NCBI GenBank assembly: GCA_019449635.1
Contig: JAGRPI010000018.1
Coordinates: 1 to 64,000 of the forward strand
Length of the DNA: 64,000 nt
Source: Candidatus Ferrigenium bremense
GTDB lineage: Bacteria > Pseudomonadota > Gammaproteobacteria > Burkholderiales > Gallionellaceae
Direction: 5' to 3'
The notes under the pieces are model-generated. The model was not told where the DNA came from and did not search any database. It worked only from the letters and a program-made list of their open reading frames with translations. How positions within the stretch are numbered: position 1 is the stretch's first letter; each line of letters starts with the position of its first letter. The translations under genes and the position numbers were made by a program. Of this stretch, positions 16,143 through 25,292 are shown in pieces.

Positions 16143-17165
16143 TCACCTTAGCCGATACAGGAACCGGTAGATGCCGCTATTCGGTTCAGCCGCCATGAGC
16201 AGCAGAAACAACAACACCATTTTCTGGAATGGTCGAATGCGGAAGCCGCGCATCTCCCGCATTACTTTCATCAGGCCGAGCCCGCCACACCGTGTGAAGA
16301 AAATAAACGCATTCGTTGAAACAACCCCTTCCGAATCGCCAAACCGCGAGATTATTCCATGCATGAACGCAACTGCCCGGTAAAACCCCGCTTCATCAAT
16401 GGCAAGTTGCTTGTCGGCAATCAGCAGATAGGCCGGATCATTCGCCAGATCCCCCCCCAGAAACGATGAAGAATAATCCCGGAATATCTGAACCATATTT
16501 TCACGCTGCTGTTTCTGCCTGATGGCCGTTACCTGCCCAGGATGGATGCGATACCGCAATACCACACCCGGATAGTTTGTCATCTTTGCGCCAAATCCAG
16601 CCAATCTTGTCCAAAGCTCATAATCCTCTACATAGTGCGCACTCCCGCTATATGGATTAGCCTTCGCAAGGCTCGCACGCAGCATAACGGCAGGATGAGC
16701 GAACGCCGAACCGAAAAGCAACTTGATCCTGATGGCGTCACCGGAGCCATAATACCGCCAAACCCGGTGTAACCATGTGCCGGTTAATTTCACCCATCCG
16801 CCGCAGACATCGGTGCCTGTCTGTTGCAGCCACGCCAGCTGTTTTTCAAAACGATCCGGTAAAGATATATCGTCCGCATCCATGCGCGCAATCCATTCGC
16901 CGCGCGCACTGGCGATCCCCTCGTTCAAGGACGCTATAAGCCCCCGGTTCTCTCTGTTTATCAGGCGAATACGGCTGTCACGCTGCGCATACTCTTCAAG
17001 AATTGCGGAGCTGCCGTCCGTAGAGCCGTCGTTGATGATGATAAATTCAAAATTCCTGAAAGTCTGGCCGAGGATGGATTCGATGGCCTTGGCAAGGAAC
17101 TGCTTACCGTTATAAACCGACATGACCACTGAAATAACGGGCAACCCTGCCGCATTCCCGCTCAT
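16143..17165 (-). CDS. Glycosyltransferase family 2
   Basis: 340 residues. A GT-A domain opens with PVISVVMSVYNGKQFLAKAI and carries FIIINDGSTDGS and the metal-binding RMDADDISLPDRF. HPAVMLR and an EDYELWTRL segment (catalytic ED) follow. The C-terminus ends in a hydrophobic stretch (MVLLFLLLMAA) that may anchor the enzyme to the inner membrane. It probably adds one sugar of the repeat unit on the cytoplasmic side. It starts with an ATG overlapping the stop of the fucosyltransferase as ATGA, so the two are co-translated. Confidence 0.88.
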   Translation of the reverse strand: MSGNAAGLPVISVVMSVYNGKQFLAKAIESILGQTFRNFEFIIINDGSTDGSSAILEEYAQRDSRIRLINRENRGLIASLNEGIASARGEWIARMDADDISLPDRFEKQLAWLQQTGTDVCGGWVKLTGTWLHRVWRYYGSGDAIRIKLLFGSAFAHPAVMLRASLAKANPYSGSAHYVEDYELWTRLAGFGAKMTNYPGVVLRYRIHPGQVTAIRQKQQRENMVQIFRDYSSSFLGGDLANDPAYLLIADKQLAIDEAGFYRAVAFMHGIISRFGDSEGVVSTNAFIFFTRCGGLGLMKVMREMRGFRIRPFQKMVLLFLLLMAAEPNSGIYRFLYRLR

Positions 17166-18040
17166 AGAATCACCCAGGCCGCCGGGAACAGATCAGCAAC
17201 ATTGGTATCGTTGGCAAACCATCTCCTGGGGGCAACAACGATTTTGTCAGGATTCGGATTCAGCCACGCGCCCCACCAGCTAAATGAACTGTTGGCAATA
17301 ATGTGGTGCCTGCACAGGCTCATCAATCTCATGTCGTTGTAGCTTTCTGCGCCTTTATTGTGGTCAATATATTGATGCGGCATGTCCATTTTCAAATTGC
17401 CTTTCACCCATGCCATATTGTCCGAGAAGATGAAAAAATAAGGGCGCTCAACCCGATCTGAAATATGCCGAATAGCATCCCGGTAATAATCAAGCGAGCA
17501 CACCCCATGTGTGGCATGGGTTTTGGAGTTGCTCACATAATCGCCACGCCGCACGTGCAGGCTCACCGCATTCACTTGGGCAATTTGCCCGACAAGCTCG
17601 GAATTCCTGTTTGTCAGTGGCGGCTTGAAAGCAAAATCGGCACGTATCTCGGCGGCATGCGTTTGAAAATACTTCTCGGATTGCCAGTAACCGAACAGAT
17701 AACAATCTTGCGGTGCATAGCTTATTTCCGGCCAGTGATGAAAGTGAGGCTCCACCACAAAACGAGGGCTGCGCAAAAATCGTAGCTCAGGGCGCGCAAC
17801 AATACGGCGAACGCGCTTCGACGACTGCCAACCCAGCACGGCATAAACATCTTCAGGCTCAGCCAAATCCACGCGACAGGAAAATACCCGGGAGAGCTCG
17901 AAACCCTGGTGGAGTCCATACCCCGCAAAATCGCTCACATCGAGGCGTAACTGCACACCTCGATCAAGCGACAGGGCACGGCCAGCGGCATACTGGAACA
18001 TCTGGTTGCCTAGGCCACCGATAACTCGAGAAATGATCAC
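17162..18040 (-). CDS. GT11 alpha-1,2-fucosyltransferase-like
   Basis: 292 residues. The start IISRVIGGLGNQMFQYAAGRAL is the classic GT11 opening, HVRRGDYVS at 162-170 is the GDP-fucose-binding HxRRxD motif, and ANSSFSWWGAWLN is the conserved C-terminal motif. It should transfer L-fucose from GDP-L-fucose to position 2 of an acceptor sugar. The gmd and fcl genes about 10 kb away in the same cluster make GDP-L-fucose, which fits. The start is GTG; no ATG is available nearby. Immediately upstream lies a decayed IS630 transposase fragment. Confidence 0.9.
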   Translation of the reverse strand: MIISRVIGGLGNQMFQYAAGRALSLDRGVQLRLDVSDFAGYGLHQGFELSRVFSCRVDLAEPEDVYAVLGWQSSKRVRRIVARPELRFLRSPRFVVEPHFHHWPEISYAPQDCYLFGYWQSEKYFQTHAAEIRADFAFKPPLTNRNSELVGQIAQVNAVSLHVRRGDYVSNSKTHATHGVCSLDYYRDAIRHISDRVERPYFFIFSDNMAWVKGNLKMDMPHQYIDHNKGAESYNDMRLMSLCRHHIIANSSFSWWGAWLNPNPDKIVVAPRRWFANDTNVADLFPAAWVIL

Positions 18041-18057
18041 CTTTAATCCATATCCCG

Positions 18058-18213
18058 CTACTTGTTGACCGGGCCAGTAAAAATACCAAGCGGCATAGCT
18101 GATTGACGTGTCCTTGAAACAGACGTGACCCGTTTCGGATTCTTCTCAAGCCATGCTTTGACCGGCTTGCTGTGATGCATCCGCAAATTGTCCAGTATCA
18201 AAGAATTCATATT
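18058..18213 (-). pseudogene. IS630-family transposase remnant
   Basis: The translated piece LILDNLRMHHSKPVKAWLEK is the well-known DDE-domain segment of IS630/Tc1-type transposases (second aspartate, then HHSK..V..WL). The usual continuation (FLPPYSPxLNPxE) is gone; the frame instead runs into unrelated residues and stops. Nothing recognisable of the N-terminal half remains, because the methyltransferase stop lies at 18228. So this is a short internal remnant, showing past insertion and deletion between the methyltransferase and the fucosyltransferase. Confidence 0.75.
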
Positions 18214-18227
18214 GTTGGAACACCCGA

Positions 18228-19073
18228 TCAAGAGCTGACTTGCAGCTCTTCCAAGCGTGCGGCCTGAAGATAAATAACGTTGTGATACGCTTGCTGCCAA
18301 ACCTCTTTCTCGATCCTGAACCCATTGCATTCAATCAATTCTCCCAACGTCTCCCTCGTGGGATGAAACATATGGTGATCGTGCCTAACAAGCTCTACTG
18401 CATGGCGCAGTGCCGGTGATTTTGAAGCCATACGTTTTACTATCCCTTTTAGGCCAGCCAAGCCCTTTTTGTATGACCCCTCCAAACTTATGCCTACAAC
18501 CAATCTCCCATCTCTCCGAAGCACCCTGAATGCCTCCATCAGCGCCAGCTTTGGATTGGCGAAATGGTCAAGGCATGAGCGCATATGCACAAAATCGAAA
18601 CTCGCATCTGCAAAAGGCAAAAATTCTGCAAAACCGCGAATTCTCGGTACATCTTGGCAAATTGAGTAATGCGCATTGATATGCTCATATTCCCTCAACC
18701 TGCTCCAATTCATATCGATGGGATCAATCGATATATAGCGATCAGGATCCAGCCCTGCTTGTTTAACAACAAATCCATACGCCCCACCAACGTCCAAAAC
18801 GTCACCGCACATTTTTATTTCGGCATACACATCAGCAGTTTCTTTATCCAAATCCGATAATTTTTCGGGTTGGTTAACCATTTCCAGCCAGCGCTTTTCG
18901 AACGACTCATACTCGGACTGCCCCACGCTCCAATCTTTCGAGAATTCAAGCCCAACTCTGAAATCGTTCCCGCTATACCTAAACCCACATGGTGCAGACA
19001 GGAGGTCATCGTTTAACGACAAAGGTGCTTTGCTGACCGGGCACACCAATCTCTTGCGAAGAAACTCTTTCAT
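18228..19073 (-). CDS. Class I SAM-dependent methyltransferase with Trm112-like N-terminus
   Basis: 281 residues. The first 45 residues (RKRLVCPVSKAPLSL, then SAPCGFRYSGNDFRVGL) resemble the Trm112-like small domain often placed before polysaccharide methyltransferases. A Rossmann methyltransferase follows: DVLDVGGAYGFVVKQ (motif I), ISIDPIDMNW, and FDFVHMRSCLDHFANPKLALMEAFRVLRRDGRLVV as the Methyltransf_11 core. It may methylate a sugar of the repeat unit or act as a chain-end modifier. It stands 50 nt after the GT2 gene upstream. Next to it, on the downstream side, is the IS630 remnant; its C-terminus seems intact. Confidence 0.8.
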   Translation of the reverse strand: MKEFLRKRLVCPVSKAPLSLNDDLLSAPCGFRYSGNDFRVGLEFSKDWSVGQSEYESFEKRWLEMVNQPEKLSDLDKETADVYAEIKMCGDVLDVGGAYGFVVKQAGLDPDRYISIDPIDMNWSRLREYEHINAHYSICQDVPRIRGFAEFLPFADASFDFVHMRSCLDHFANPKLALMEAFRVLRRDGRLVVGISLEGSYKKGLAGLKGIVKRMASKSPALRHAVELVRHDHHMFHPTRETLGELIECNGFRIEKEVWQQAYHNVIYLQAARLEELQVSS

Positions 19074-19123
19074 TTCCTAAATATCCTCTTCGTTTACGTT
19101 CAATTCTCTAACTATGGATGTGT

Positions 19124-19996
19124 TTAAAACCCAAAAAGATTCAACCTGGCTTTTAGAGCCATGCTCTTCAAATAGAACGCATAACCCAAAATAAATTTGA
19201 CCGGCAGACAAATCAGGAACAAGCAATTTTCAACAACTTTACCTTGTCGAAAATATCCCCAAGTAAAACCAATATCCAACGGCATCAATAAATATGACCA
19301 CCGACGCAAGGCGGTACCCAAACTATCCCCTGATCTGCTCCCCTCGCTTGTGGCGTGCACACGCTTATAGAGAACCGTATTAGGCACTGAAATTATTTCC
19401 GTCTTCAACAAAAGATCAAAAACAATATGAAAATCTACATGATACGCAGCCAATTCAATGTCTCTAAGAACACTTCTTCTGAACAGTGAATAGATCGGGT
19501 TAGCTTTACCATAGCGCTCAAACTCGATGAAATATTTGATTCTGCGCCTTAGTGAGCCCCCCCTAAACTTAAAAGTTCTTCCATTTGCAGGGTGCCGTAG
19601 CAGTTGTGAAACCTCATCTATATGCATCAGTCTCCCGAATGCCGCTCCAACTCCAGAATTTTCCAGTGCGCTCTTTAAACTCTCTACCCAATCCCTATCC
19701 CATTTGTCATCGCATGCAGCCCACATAAAATATTCGCCACACGCCTCATTCAGAACAAACTGAAAGTTTGGTAATGCGCCAAGGTTTTTCTGTTGTCGTA
19801 TATAACGAATACGCTGATCTTGCTCCGCATAATTTCGGCAAATCGATTCTGTAGCATCCGTCGAAGCATTGTCCGAGATGATCAATTCAAAATCCGCAAA
19901 GGACTGCCCAAGCAATGAATCCAAGGCATCCCGAATATATTTCTCGCCGTTGTAGACGGGCATGCCAATACTGACCACTGGCCTACTTCGATCCAT
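19124..19996 (-). CDS. Glycosyltransferase family 2
   Basis: 290 residues when started at the ATG preceded by GGAAG at 6 nt; this start lies 14 nt inside the end of the upstream paralog. Opening PVVSIGMPVYNGEKYIRDAL, then LIISDNASTDATE and MWAACDDKWDRDW as the DxD-type site. The N-terminal 110 residues closely match the next gene upstream (IGMPVYNGE, IISDNAS, NLGA, NFQFVL, FMWAA shared), so the two arose by tandem duplication and then diverged in the C-terminal acceptor-binding half. The product probably adds one residue of the repeat unit on the cytoplasmic side. Confidence 0.85.
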   Translation of the reverse strand: MDRSRPVVSIGMPVYNGEKYIRDALDSLLGQSFADFELIISDNASTDATESICRNYAEQDQRIRYIRQQKNLGALPNFQFVLNEACGEYFMWAACDDKWDRDWVESLKSALENSGVGAAFGRLMHIDEVSQLLRHPANGRTFKFRGGSLRRRIKYFIEFERYGKANPIYSLFRRSVLRDIELAAYHVDFHIVFDLLLKTEIISVPNTVLYKRVHATSEGSRSGDSLGTALRRWSYLLMPLDIGFTWGYFRQGKVVENCLFLICLPVKFILGYAFYLKSMALKARLNLFGF

Positions 19997-20894
19997 TGTT
20001 TCTTCCCTGTCTGCCAAACCCATTTTCAATTGAGCATATTCGATAGCATTTCTCATGTGTGTATGGGCGATAACGATCAAAAATCGCCCGGATCTCGTCA
20101 ATATATTCAGGGAATAATGCAGTGAGCCTGTTTAGTGCAGCCTCTTTCGCCGATTCAAATTCTTTCGAGCGATCTTTATAAACCCAGGCAAAAAGCATGC
20201 TTAATGCGCCCGGCCAAAGCATGGGGTATCTTTTCCTGAACAATGCACCGTTTAACACCTTGCCGCACCCCATTCCCAATATCACCGCACCCAGCGCCCC
20301 ATCATTGCCGATGTCTTGCAGCTTGAGCGCAGCCCTGAGAAATTCCGTTCTGAACAGGGAGTAAACGATGTTGCATTTGTGCGAATCATGGTGAAGTGCC
20401 AGGAATTGCAGCACCCGCTGTTTCCGGTCCGTCGACTCGATGAATCCAAAAATCTCCTCATCAAATTTCTTTCCGATATTCAGCTTGATGCTTCTGACTG
20501 AAAAAGCCGGAAAAACAAAATCTATATTCCCATCTCCCAGCAGGGCCGTGGCATTCGTCAAGTAATTTTTCGCCCATTCATCGTCGTATGCCGCCCACAT
20601 AAAAAGGCCGGCCCGGGCGTGATCCAATACAAACTGAAAATTGGCGGCTGCGCCAAGATTTTCTTTTTGCCGAAAATAAATAATTCGTGCGTCGCGTTGT
20701 GCATATTCCCGGCAAATTGCTTCTGTCCGGTCGCTTGAAGCATTATCCGAAATAATCAATTCAAAATCAGCAAAGGTCTGACGCAAGAGCGCATCTAGGG
20801 CGTCACGGATATATTCTTCGCCGTTGTAAACCGGCATGCCGATGCTGACCAGAACGCGGTCGACCTGCTGCCCCTGATCCCTATACCAGCCCAC
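19983..20894 (-). CDS. Glycosyltransferase family 2 (paralog of the next gene)
   Basis: 303 residues. It opens with VLVSIGMPVYNGEEYIRDAL, then FELIISDNASSDRTEAICREYA, YFRQKENLGAAANFQFVLDHA and the metal site MWAAYDDEWAKN. It starts at GTG inside the last codons of the flippase gene (14-nt overlap), so translation is coupled to wzx. The C-terminal half (KQRVLQFLALHHDSHKCNIVYSLF) differs from its downstream paralog, consistent with a different acceptor or donor. The sugar specificity is not readable. Confidence 0.85.
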   Translation of the reverse strand: MGWYRDQGQQVDRVLVSIGMPVYNGEEYIRDALDALLRQTFADFELIISDNASSDRTEAICREYAQRDARIIYFRQKENLGAAANFQFVLDHARAGLFMWAAYDDEWAKNYLTNATALLGDGNIDFVFPAFSVRSIKLNIGKKFDEEIFGFIESTDRKQRVLQFLALHHDSHKCNIVYSLFRTEFLRAALKLQDIGNDGALGAVILGMGCGKVLNGALFRKRYPMLWPGALSMLFAWVYKDRSKEFESAKEAALNRLTALFPEYIDEIRAIFDRYRPYTHEKCYRICSIENGFGRQGRNNGSK

Positions 20895-22389
20895 TGTCCT
20901 GCCCTTTAATCCATTTCAGAGTTCGCGCACGCAATAGCGGAGCGGCCATGGTCGATGCACCAAGGGCAGCGGTGCCCGTTGCAAACAACCAGACAGCTTC
21001 GGACATTCTGCTCAACGCCAGCGGATGTACCATCCAGGACGCCGCTACTATGCCCGCTGCGCTTATGAACGGGAATAAAATGTCATGCAGATACCAACGC
21101 CACTTTTCTTCTGTCAGCAGCCGCCGATGCATAAAATGGATAGCGATCAATACATAGCCCGCGTTCAGCGCCGCCCATACTGAAGCAGCGCCAACAGCAC
21201 CATAACGCGGCGTTATAAAAAAAATGGCCGGTACAAGCAACATGACCGCAACCACATTCATCCACACAGCAAAGCTCGTCCAACCATGAGCGAGTTGAAG
21301 CATATAAGGCGGGTTCATTAGCGCATTGAACATCCAGCCTATTGCCAACAGCGCAACCAGGGGTGCCGCCTCATGCGCAAGTGCTGCATTTCCTGCCCAG
21401 ACTACCAGCAGATTCTCCCCGAAGAACATCAGCACCAGAGCTGCGGGTACCACCAAAACAGCAACCAGCTGCGCTGCTTGGTGGTACGCGCTGGTCAGGG
21501 CCGCAGCTTCGCCTCGGGTAGCCAATTCGGTAAAACGCGGAGAAAAGGATTGTGCGATAGGCACAACCAATAAATACAGCACCCCGCACACCGACGCCGC
21601 CAGCGTGTAGTAGCCAAATGCCTCCAGGGACAACAAGCTTGATAGCAGCACCTTGTCCGTCTGCATGAGCAGTAAGGACAAGAAAGTGATTGCCATCATC
21701 CCTCTCGCGAATTGCCAGACTCCTTTAATCGCGTCACGAGAGAAACTTGGTGCGCGCTCAGATGGAGGAAGGTGTCGTTGTACCACGCCTGCCAGAACCA
21801 CAATGACGACTATCGAAATGGCCCCTTGCCACAAAAAAAAGGCTTCTATGGTGGGCGATATCCATGCCAGCACACCCAGCACTCCAACCCCGCGCAACGT
21901 GGCTAACGACGCATTTACCACGTTGAATAACACTTGCCTTTGCAAGCCCAATATCGCCCCTCGGTAAAGGCTTTCAATAAAACGAAATGCGACTACAAAA
22001 CCCATGACCGAGATCGCCTGGGCAACCTCTTCAACGGGCAGTTTTTGCGCCTGCAACCAGTGTGCGGCGAGCCATGAAGCTGAAAGCCAAATCACGATTC
22101 CGATTAACAGGGCTGTCGCAAAACAAATCACTTCCAGGCTACGCAGCAGATCGCGTATGGATTGGGCGGTATGTGCACCGGCCGTGTAACGAGCCATTTC
22201 CCTGCTCAGGGTCGGGGTCATACCCATGTCCAACATGGTAAGCCATGCCTGCAGGATGGCAAACACGCCAATCAATCCATATGCCTCCATGCCCATGTAT
22301 TCGATATACAAGGGCACAAAGGCAATGCCCATTAAGGCTGTCCAGCCCTGCCCCAGGTAATTGGCGAGGACGTTTTTCTTTAGCGACAT
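20881..22389 (-). CDS. wzx: Wzx-type polysaccharide flippase
   Basis: 502 residues, strongly hydrophobic, with about 12-14 membrane helices by eye (for example LIGVFAILQAWLTMLDMG, ATALLIGIVIWLSASWLA, FVVAFRFIESLYRGAILG). N-terminal KKNVLANYLGQGWTALMGIAFVPLYIEYMG followed by MGMTPTLSREMARY is the usual start of the MATE-fold oligosaccharide flippase family. It moves undecaprenyl-diphosphate-linked repeat units across the inner membrane. This implies a Wzy-dependent pathway, although no Wzy polymerase is seen in this window. It sits 23 nt after the CmcI-type gene and overlaps the GT2 gene that follows. Confidence 0.88.
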   Translation of the reverse strand: MSLKKNVLANYLGQGWTALMGIAFVPLYIEYMGMEAYGLIGVFAILQAWLTMLDMGMTPTLSREMARYTAGAHTAQSIRDLLRSLEVICFATALLIGIVIWLSASWLAAHWLQAQKLPVEEVAQAISVMGFVVAFRFIESLYRGAILGLQRQVLFNVVNASLATLRGVGVLGVLAWISPTIEAFFLWQGAISIVVIVVLAGVVQRHLPPSERAPSFSRDAIKGVWQFARGMMAITFLSLLLMQTDKVLLSSLLSLEAFGYYTLAASVCGVLYLLVVPIAQSFSPRFTELATRGEAAALTSAYHQAAQLVAVLVVPAALVLMFFGENLLVVWAGNAALAHEAAPLVALLAIGWMFNALMNPPYMLQLAHGWTSFAVWMNVVAVMLLVPAIFFITPRYGAVGAASVWAALNAGYVLIAIHFMHRRLLTEEKWRWYLHDILFPFISAAGIVAASWMVHPLALSRMSEAVWLFATGTAALGASTMAAPLLRARTLKWIKGQDSGLV

Positions 22390-22412
22390 TCAGGTTATGC
22401 GCAGCAATGGGG

Positions 22413-23147
22413 TTAGCGGGTCCGCTTCAAATAACCCTCCGGCGCAACGGTAATGAGCAATTTCTGGTGTATGCTTTTATCGATTTCGAAGTTTGAATTG
22501 GCCTTCAGGTATTCCCAAACAGCGGTCTTGGGATTATCCCCCAGCCCCCAGGATCGATCTGGATAGGCACCTTCGCCCATGTCCTCGATGAGGGTGTCGA
22601 ATACCACGCAATAGCTGCCGACGCTCGTCAATTGGGCATAGGCTTCCAGCTCTGCAAGCACGTGTTCATGCGTGTGATTCGAATCCAGACAAACAAGAAT
22701 TCGCTTTTTACCTCTGGCCTTTTCGACCACTCGCGCCACGATTTCGGGTGCGATACTCGAACCCTGAATCATGCTGATGCGCTTGTACATCGGATGTTCC
22801 TCGATAGCCTTGCGATTGTGCGGGCGGATATCGATGTCTATTCCGATTACTTCGCCTTCATTCCCCGTGCATGTAGCGATCAGCTCGAGTATCGAGGCAT
22901 AAAATATCAGCGAACCGCCGTGCGCAATGCCTGTTTCAATAATCAGATCCGGCTTCACTTCCCATAGCAGCTCCTGCATGGCAACCATATCCTGCGGATA
23001 TTGGATAATAGGCCGGCCTAACCAGGAAAAATTGTATGAATATTTCGGCCCAACGGAGGCCTTCATAAAGGCATGGGCACTGGTTTTCAATTCATCGTTT
23101 TGGGCGATTGCATCAATTCTTTCCTGCACTTCTTTTTGAAAGCTCAT
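22413..23147 (-). CDS. CmcI/RhmT-family SAM-dependent sugar O-methyltransferase candidate
   Basis: 244 residues, the usual length for the cephalosporin hydroxylase (CmcI) family, whose members in polysaccharide clusters are SAM-dependent methyltransferases such as rhamnosyl O-methyltransferase. Landmarks: YNFSWLGRPIIQYPQDMVAMQELLW, LIIETGIAHGGSLIFYAS (SAM loop), VIGIDIDIRPHNRKAIEEHP, MIQGSS and ILVCLDSNHTHEHVLAEL with the metal-binding DSNHTH. The C-terminal WEYLKANSNFEID is also typical. It probably O-methylates a deoxysugar. Gaps of 79 nt upstream and 23 nt downstream keep it in the operon. Confidence 0.8.
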   Translation of the reverse strand: MSFQKEVQERIDAIAQNDELKTSAHAFMKASVGPKYSYNFSWLGRPIIQYPQDMVAMQELLWEVKPDLIIETGIAHGGSLIFYASILELIATCTGNEGEVIGIDIDIRPHNRKAIEEHPMYKRISMIQGSSIAPEIVARVVEKARGKKRILVCLDSNHTHEHVLAELEAYAQLTSVGSYCVVFDTLIEDMGEGAYPDRSWGLGDNPKTAVWEYLKANSNFEIDKSIHQKLLITVAPEGYLKRTR

Positions 23148-23226
23148 AGTTGTTCTACCTGTAGTTAAAAATAGTCATAGGACTGCGGTTCATCGTTGCC
23201 GCTTGAACCGCAGCAATTCGTCAAGG

Positions 23227-24069
23227 CTACAAAATGGAATCCAAGTACCGTCGATCGCCCCAAAAAGCCATCGGCTCATAATCCGGGTAGGGGTAAAAAC
23301 CAAGATTCAGGTCTATGTCCCAGCCGTTGTCGTGTAGCCACTGCTCCACCAGCCTGCGCACCGATACCGGTTTCCCCGAGCAGATATTGATAATTCCGGT
23401 GTCGCGCTGCGACATTGCCAGTCGCACAGTCTGACGAGCGATTTCGGTTATATGCAGGTAGTCGCGCAATTGCTCGCCGCCCGACATGTTGAACACCTTG
23501 TCGCCGCGCAATACCGCTTCCTTCAGTTTCGGATAAAGTGAGGTGGCAGCCTGGCCCTCGCCATGCATATAAAAAAGTCTTGCCCAGGCAAGATTGAATG
23601 GTCGATTCGATTTCAGATATTGCAGCTGCTGGCGCAGCGCGTTTTTGGCATAGCCATAAGGATTGTTCGGTTGCGGCAGCATCTCCTCCGAAAGTGCGCC
23701 GGACTGCATGCCATATTCAAAGCAAGTACCGGTTACCAGCATTGAGGATAATCCATCCTCTACCAGAGACTTAAGAAACTGATATTGCCTCGGGAGTTCG
23801 GTCTCGAAATGGTGCAGAGATTTGTAATTGGGCAGGCCATCCCAAGCCAGATGTATCAAAGCATCCGGCCTGCCTAAATGCTCGAAGCAATTTTGCGGCG
23901 GATTGGAAATATCCATTTCCACCATGCTGACCGTCGCATCAATCCCGTTCAGGCGTGCTGCATCGCGGGTAACGGCAACTATATCGACCTCGTGGGTGCG
24001 CAGTGCGGCAAGGACATGCCTTCCCACGAATCCGCTTGCTCCTGTGACAGCAATTTTCATCCGGTTCAC
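23227..24069 (-). CDS. NAD-dependent epimerase/reductase of the CDP-sugar module
   Basis: 280 residues of extended SDR type: GASGFVGRHVLAAL as nucleotide-binding motif, ALIHLAWDGLPNYKS, GTCFEYG, NPYGYAK (YxxxK) and RDYLHITEIARQ. Comparable proteins reduce the 4-keto group of CDP- or dTDP-4-keto-6-deoxy sugars as the last biosynthetic step. It follows the C-methyltransferase with a 4-nt overlap (GTGA); an ATG three codons on is the alternative start. Its place directly behind cytidylyltransferase, dehydratase, epimerase and C-methyltransferase makes it the likely finishing reductase of that pathway. This is inference from order. Confidence 0.78.
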   Translation of the reverse strand: MNRMKIAVTGASGFVGRHVLAALRTHEVDIVAVTRDAARLNGIDATVSMVEMDISNPPQNCFEHLGRPDALIHLAWDGLPNYKSLHHFETELPRQYQFLKSLVEDGLSSMLVTGTCFEYGMQSGALSEEMLPQPNNPYGYAKNALRQQLQYLKSNRPFNLAWARLFYMHGEGQAATSLYPKLKEAVLRGDKVFNMSGGEQLRDYLHITEIARQTVRLAMSQRDTGIINICSGKPVSVRRLVEQWLHDNGWDIDLNLGFYPYPDYEPMAFWGDRRYLDSIL

Positions 24070-25292
24070 GTTATTTCAATTGAGGGGACTGCCGTTACAA
24101 AACGCCCACCCCACTCGCGAATATAGTCGAGCTGATGGGTCACTTCTGTGCGCAAATTCCACGGCAGGATCAGAATGTAATCTGGCCTGGTTAATTTGAG
24201 TTGAGCCTCGTCAACTATCGGAATGCGGCAACCCGGGAGGAATTTGTCTTGTTTGGCAGGGTTGCGATCCACCACATAAGGCAATAGGTCCGGACGCACG
24301 CCGGCATAGTTCAACAGGGTATTACCTTTGGCCGCCGCTCCGTATCCGACAACACGTTTGCCGTCTCGCTTAGTTTCCAACAAAAAGGTCAGCAAATCAT
24401 TTTTTACCTTGTCCGCCTTGGCCTGGAAATTTGCGTAATAGCCAGAGGTGGCGATGCCCATCGCCATTTCCCTTGCCAGCAACTCGGCCACTCTTGGGCT
24501 AGCTTCGTGCGTGCCCTTGTCGCTGCGCTGTGCATATACGCGCAAACTTCCGCCGTGTGTGGGCAATTCTTCCACATCGAACACTGTCAGTCCGTTCGCT
24601 GCAAAAATGGTTTTGACAGCGGTGAGCGACAAATAGGAATAATGCTCATGGTAGATGGTGTCAAACTGGTTCTGTTCAACAAGATTAAGCAGATGGGGAA
24701 ACTCGAACGTAGCCACGCCCGCCGGTTTGAGCAGCACGGCAAATCCGGCCACGAAATCGTTGATATCCGGCACATGGGCCAGCACATTATTGGCAGCCGT
24801 AAGGTCGGCTTGTTTTCCTTGATCGACAAGCTGTCTTGCCAATTTGACACCGAAGAACTCTTCGACAATCTCTATGCCTTTGGCGCGCGCCGCATTCGCG
24901 GTGCTGGTGGTTGGCTCGATCCCCAAGCAGGGAATGCCGCGCGCCTTGGCGAATTGCAGCAGATAACCGTCATTCGCGGCCACCTCGACGATATGGGAGT
25001 GTGCGCCCAGCGCAAATCGCTGCGCCATATCCGTAACATATTTTTCGGCATGCTTGAGCCATGTCGTCGAGAAAGAGCTGAAGTAGGCGTAGTCGGCCGA
25101 GAATAACTCGTCGGCTCCAGCGTAATCCTCGGTCTGCACTAGCCAGCATTGGGAACAAACCAGCACACGCAGAGGAAAATGCTTTTCCGGCGCATGCATG
25201 GTTTGCTTCGTCAGATAGGCGTTGGACGGCGGCGCCGAACCCAGGTCCACCAAGGGCAATGTTAATTCAGTCTGGCAATGACGGCACTTCAT
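24066..25292 (-). CDS. Sugar C-methyltransferase (TylC3/NovU/TcaB9-like)
   Basis: 408 residues, the family's usual size. The N-terminal zinc ribbon has C3, C6, C46 and C49. The SAM-binding motif is IVEVAANDGYLLQFAK (101-116) with GIEPTTSTANAA after it. The segment IYHEHYSYLSL (212-222) contains the conserved H-E-H that in TcaB9-type enzymes acts on the enolised keto sugar. A C-terminal Rossmann-like domain has VVGYGAAAKGNTLLNY. These enzymes put a methyl branch on C3 of an NDP-4-keto-6-deoxyhexose. Located between an RmlC-like epimerase and a reductase, with 4-nt overlaps on both sides, it should act on the CDP-4-keto sugar made by the two genes upstream. Confidence 0.88.
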   Translation of the reverse strand: MKCRHCQTELTLPLVDLGSAPPSNAYLTKQTMHAPEKHFPLRVLVCSQCWLVQTEDYAGADELFSADYAYFSSFSTTWLKHAEKYVTDMAQRFALGAHSHIVEVAANDGYLLQFAKARGIPCLGIEPTTSTANAARAKGIEIVEEFFGVKLARQLVDQGKQADLTAANNVLAHVPDINDFVAGFAVLLKPAGVATFEFPHLLNLVEQNQFDTIYHEHYSYLSLTAVKTIFAANGLTVFDVEELPTHGGSLRVYAQRSDKGTHEASPRVAELLAREMAMGIATSGYYANFQAKADKVKNDLLTFLLETKRDGKRVVGYGAAAKGNTLLNYAGVRPDLLPYVVDRNPAKQDKFLPGCRIPIVDEAQLKLTRPDYILILPWNLRTEVTHQLDYIREWGGRFVTAVPSIEIT

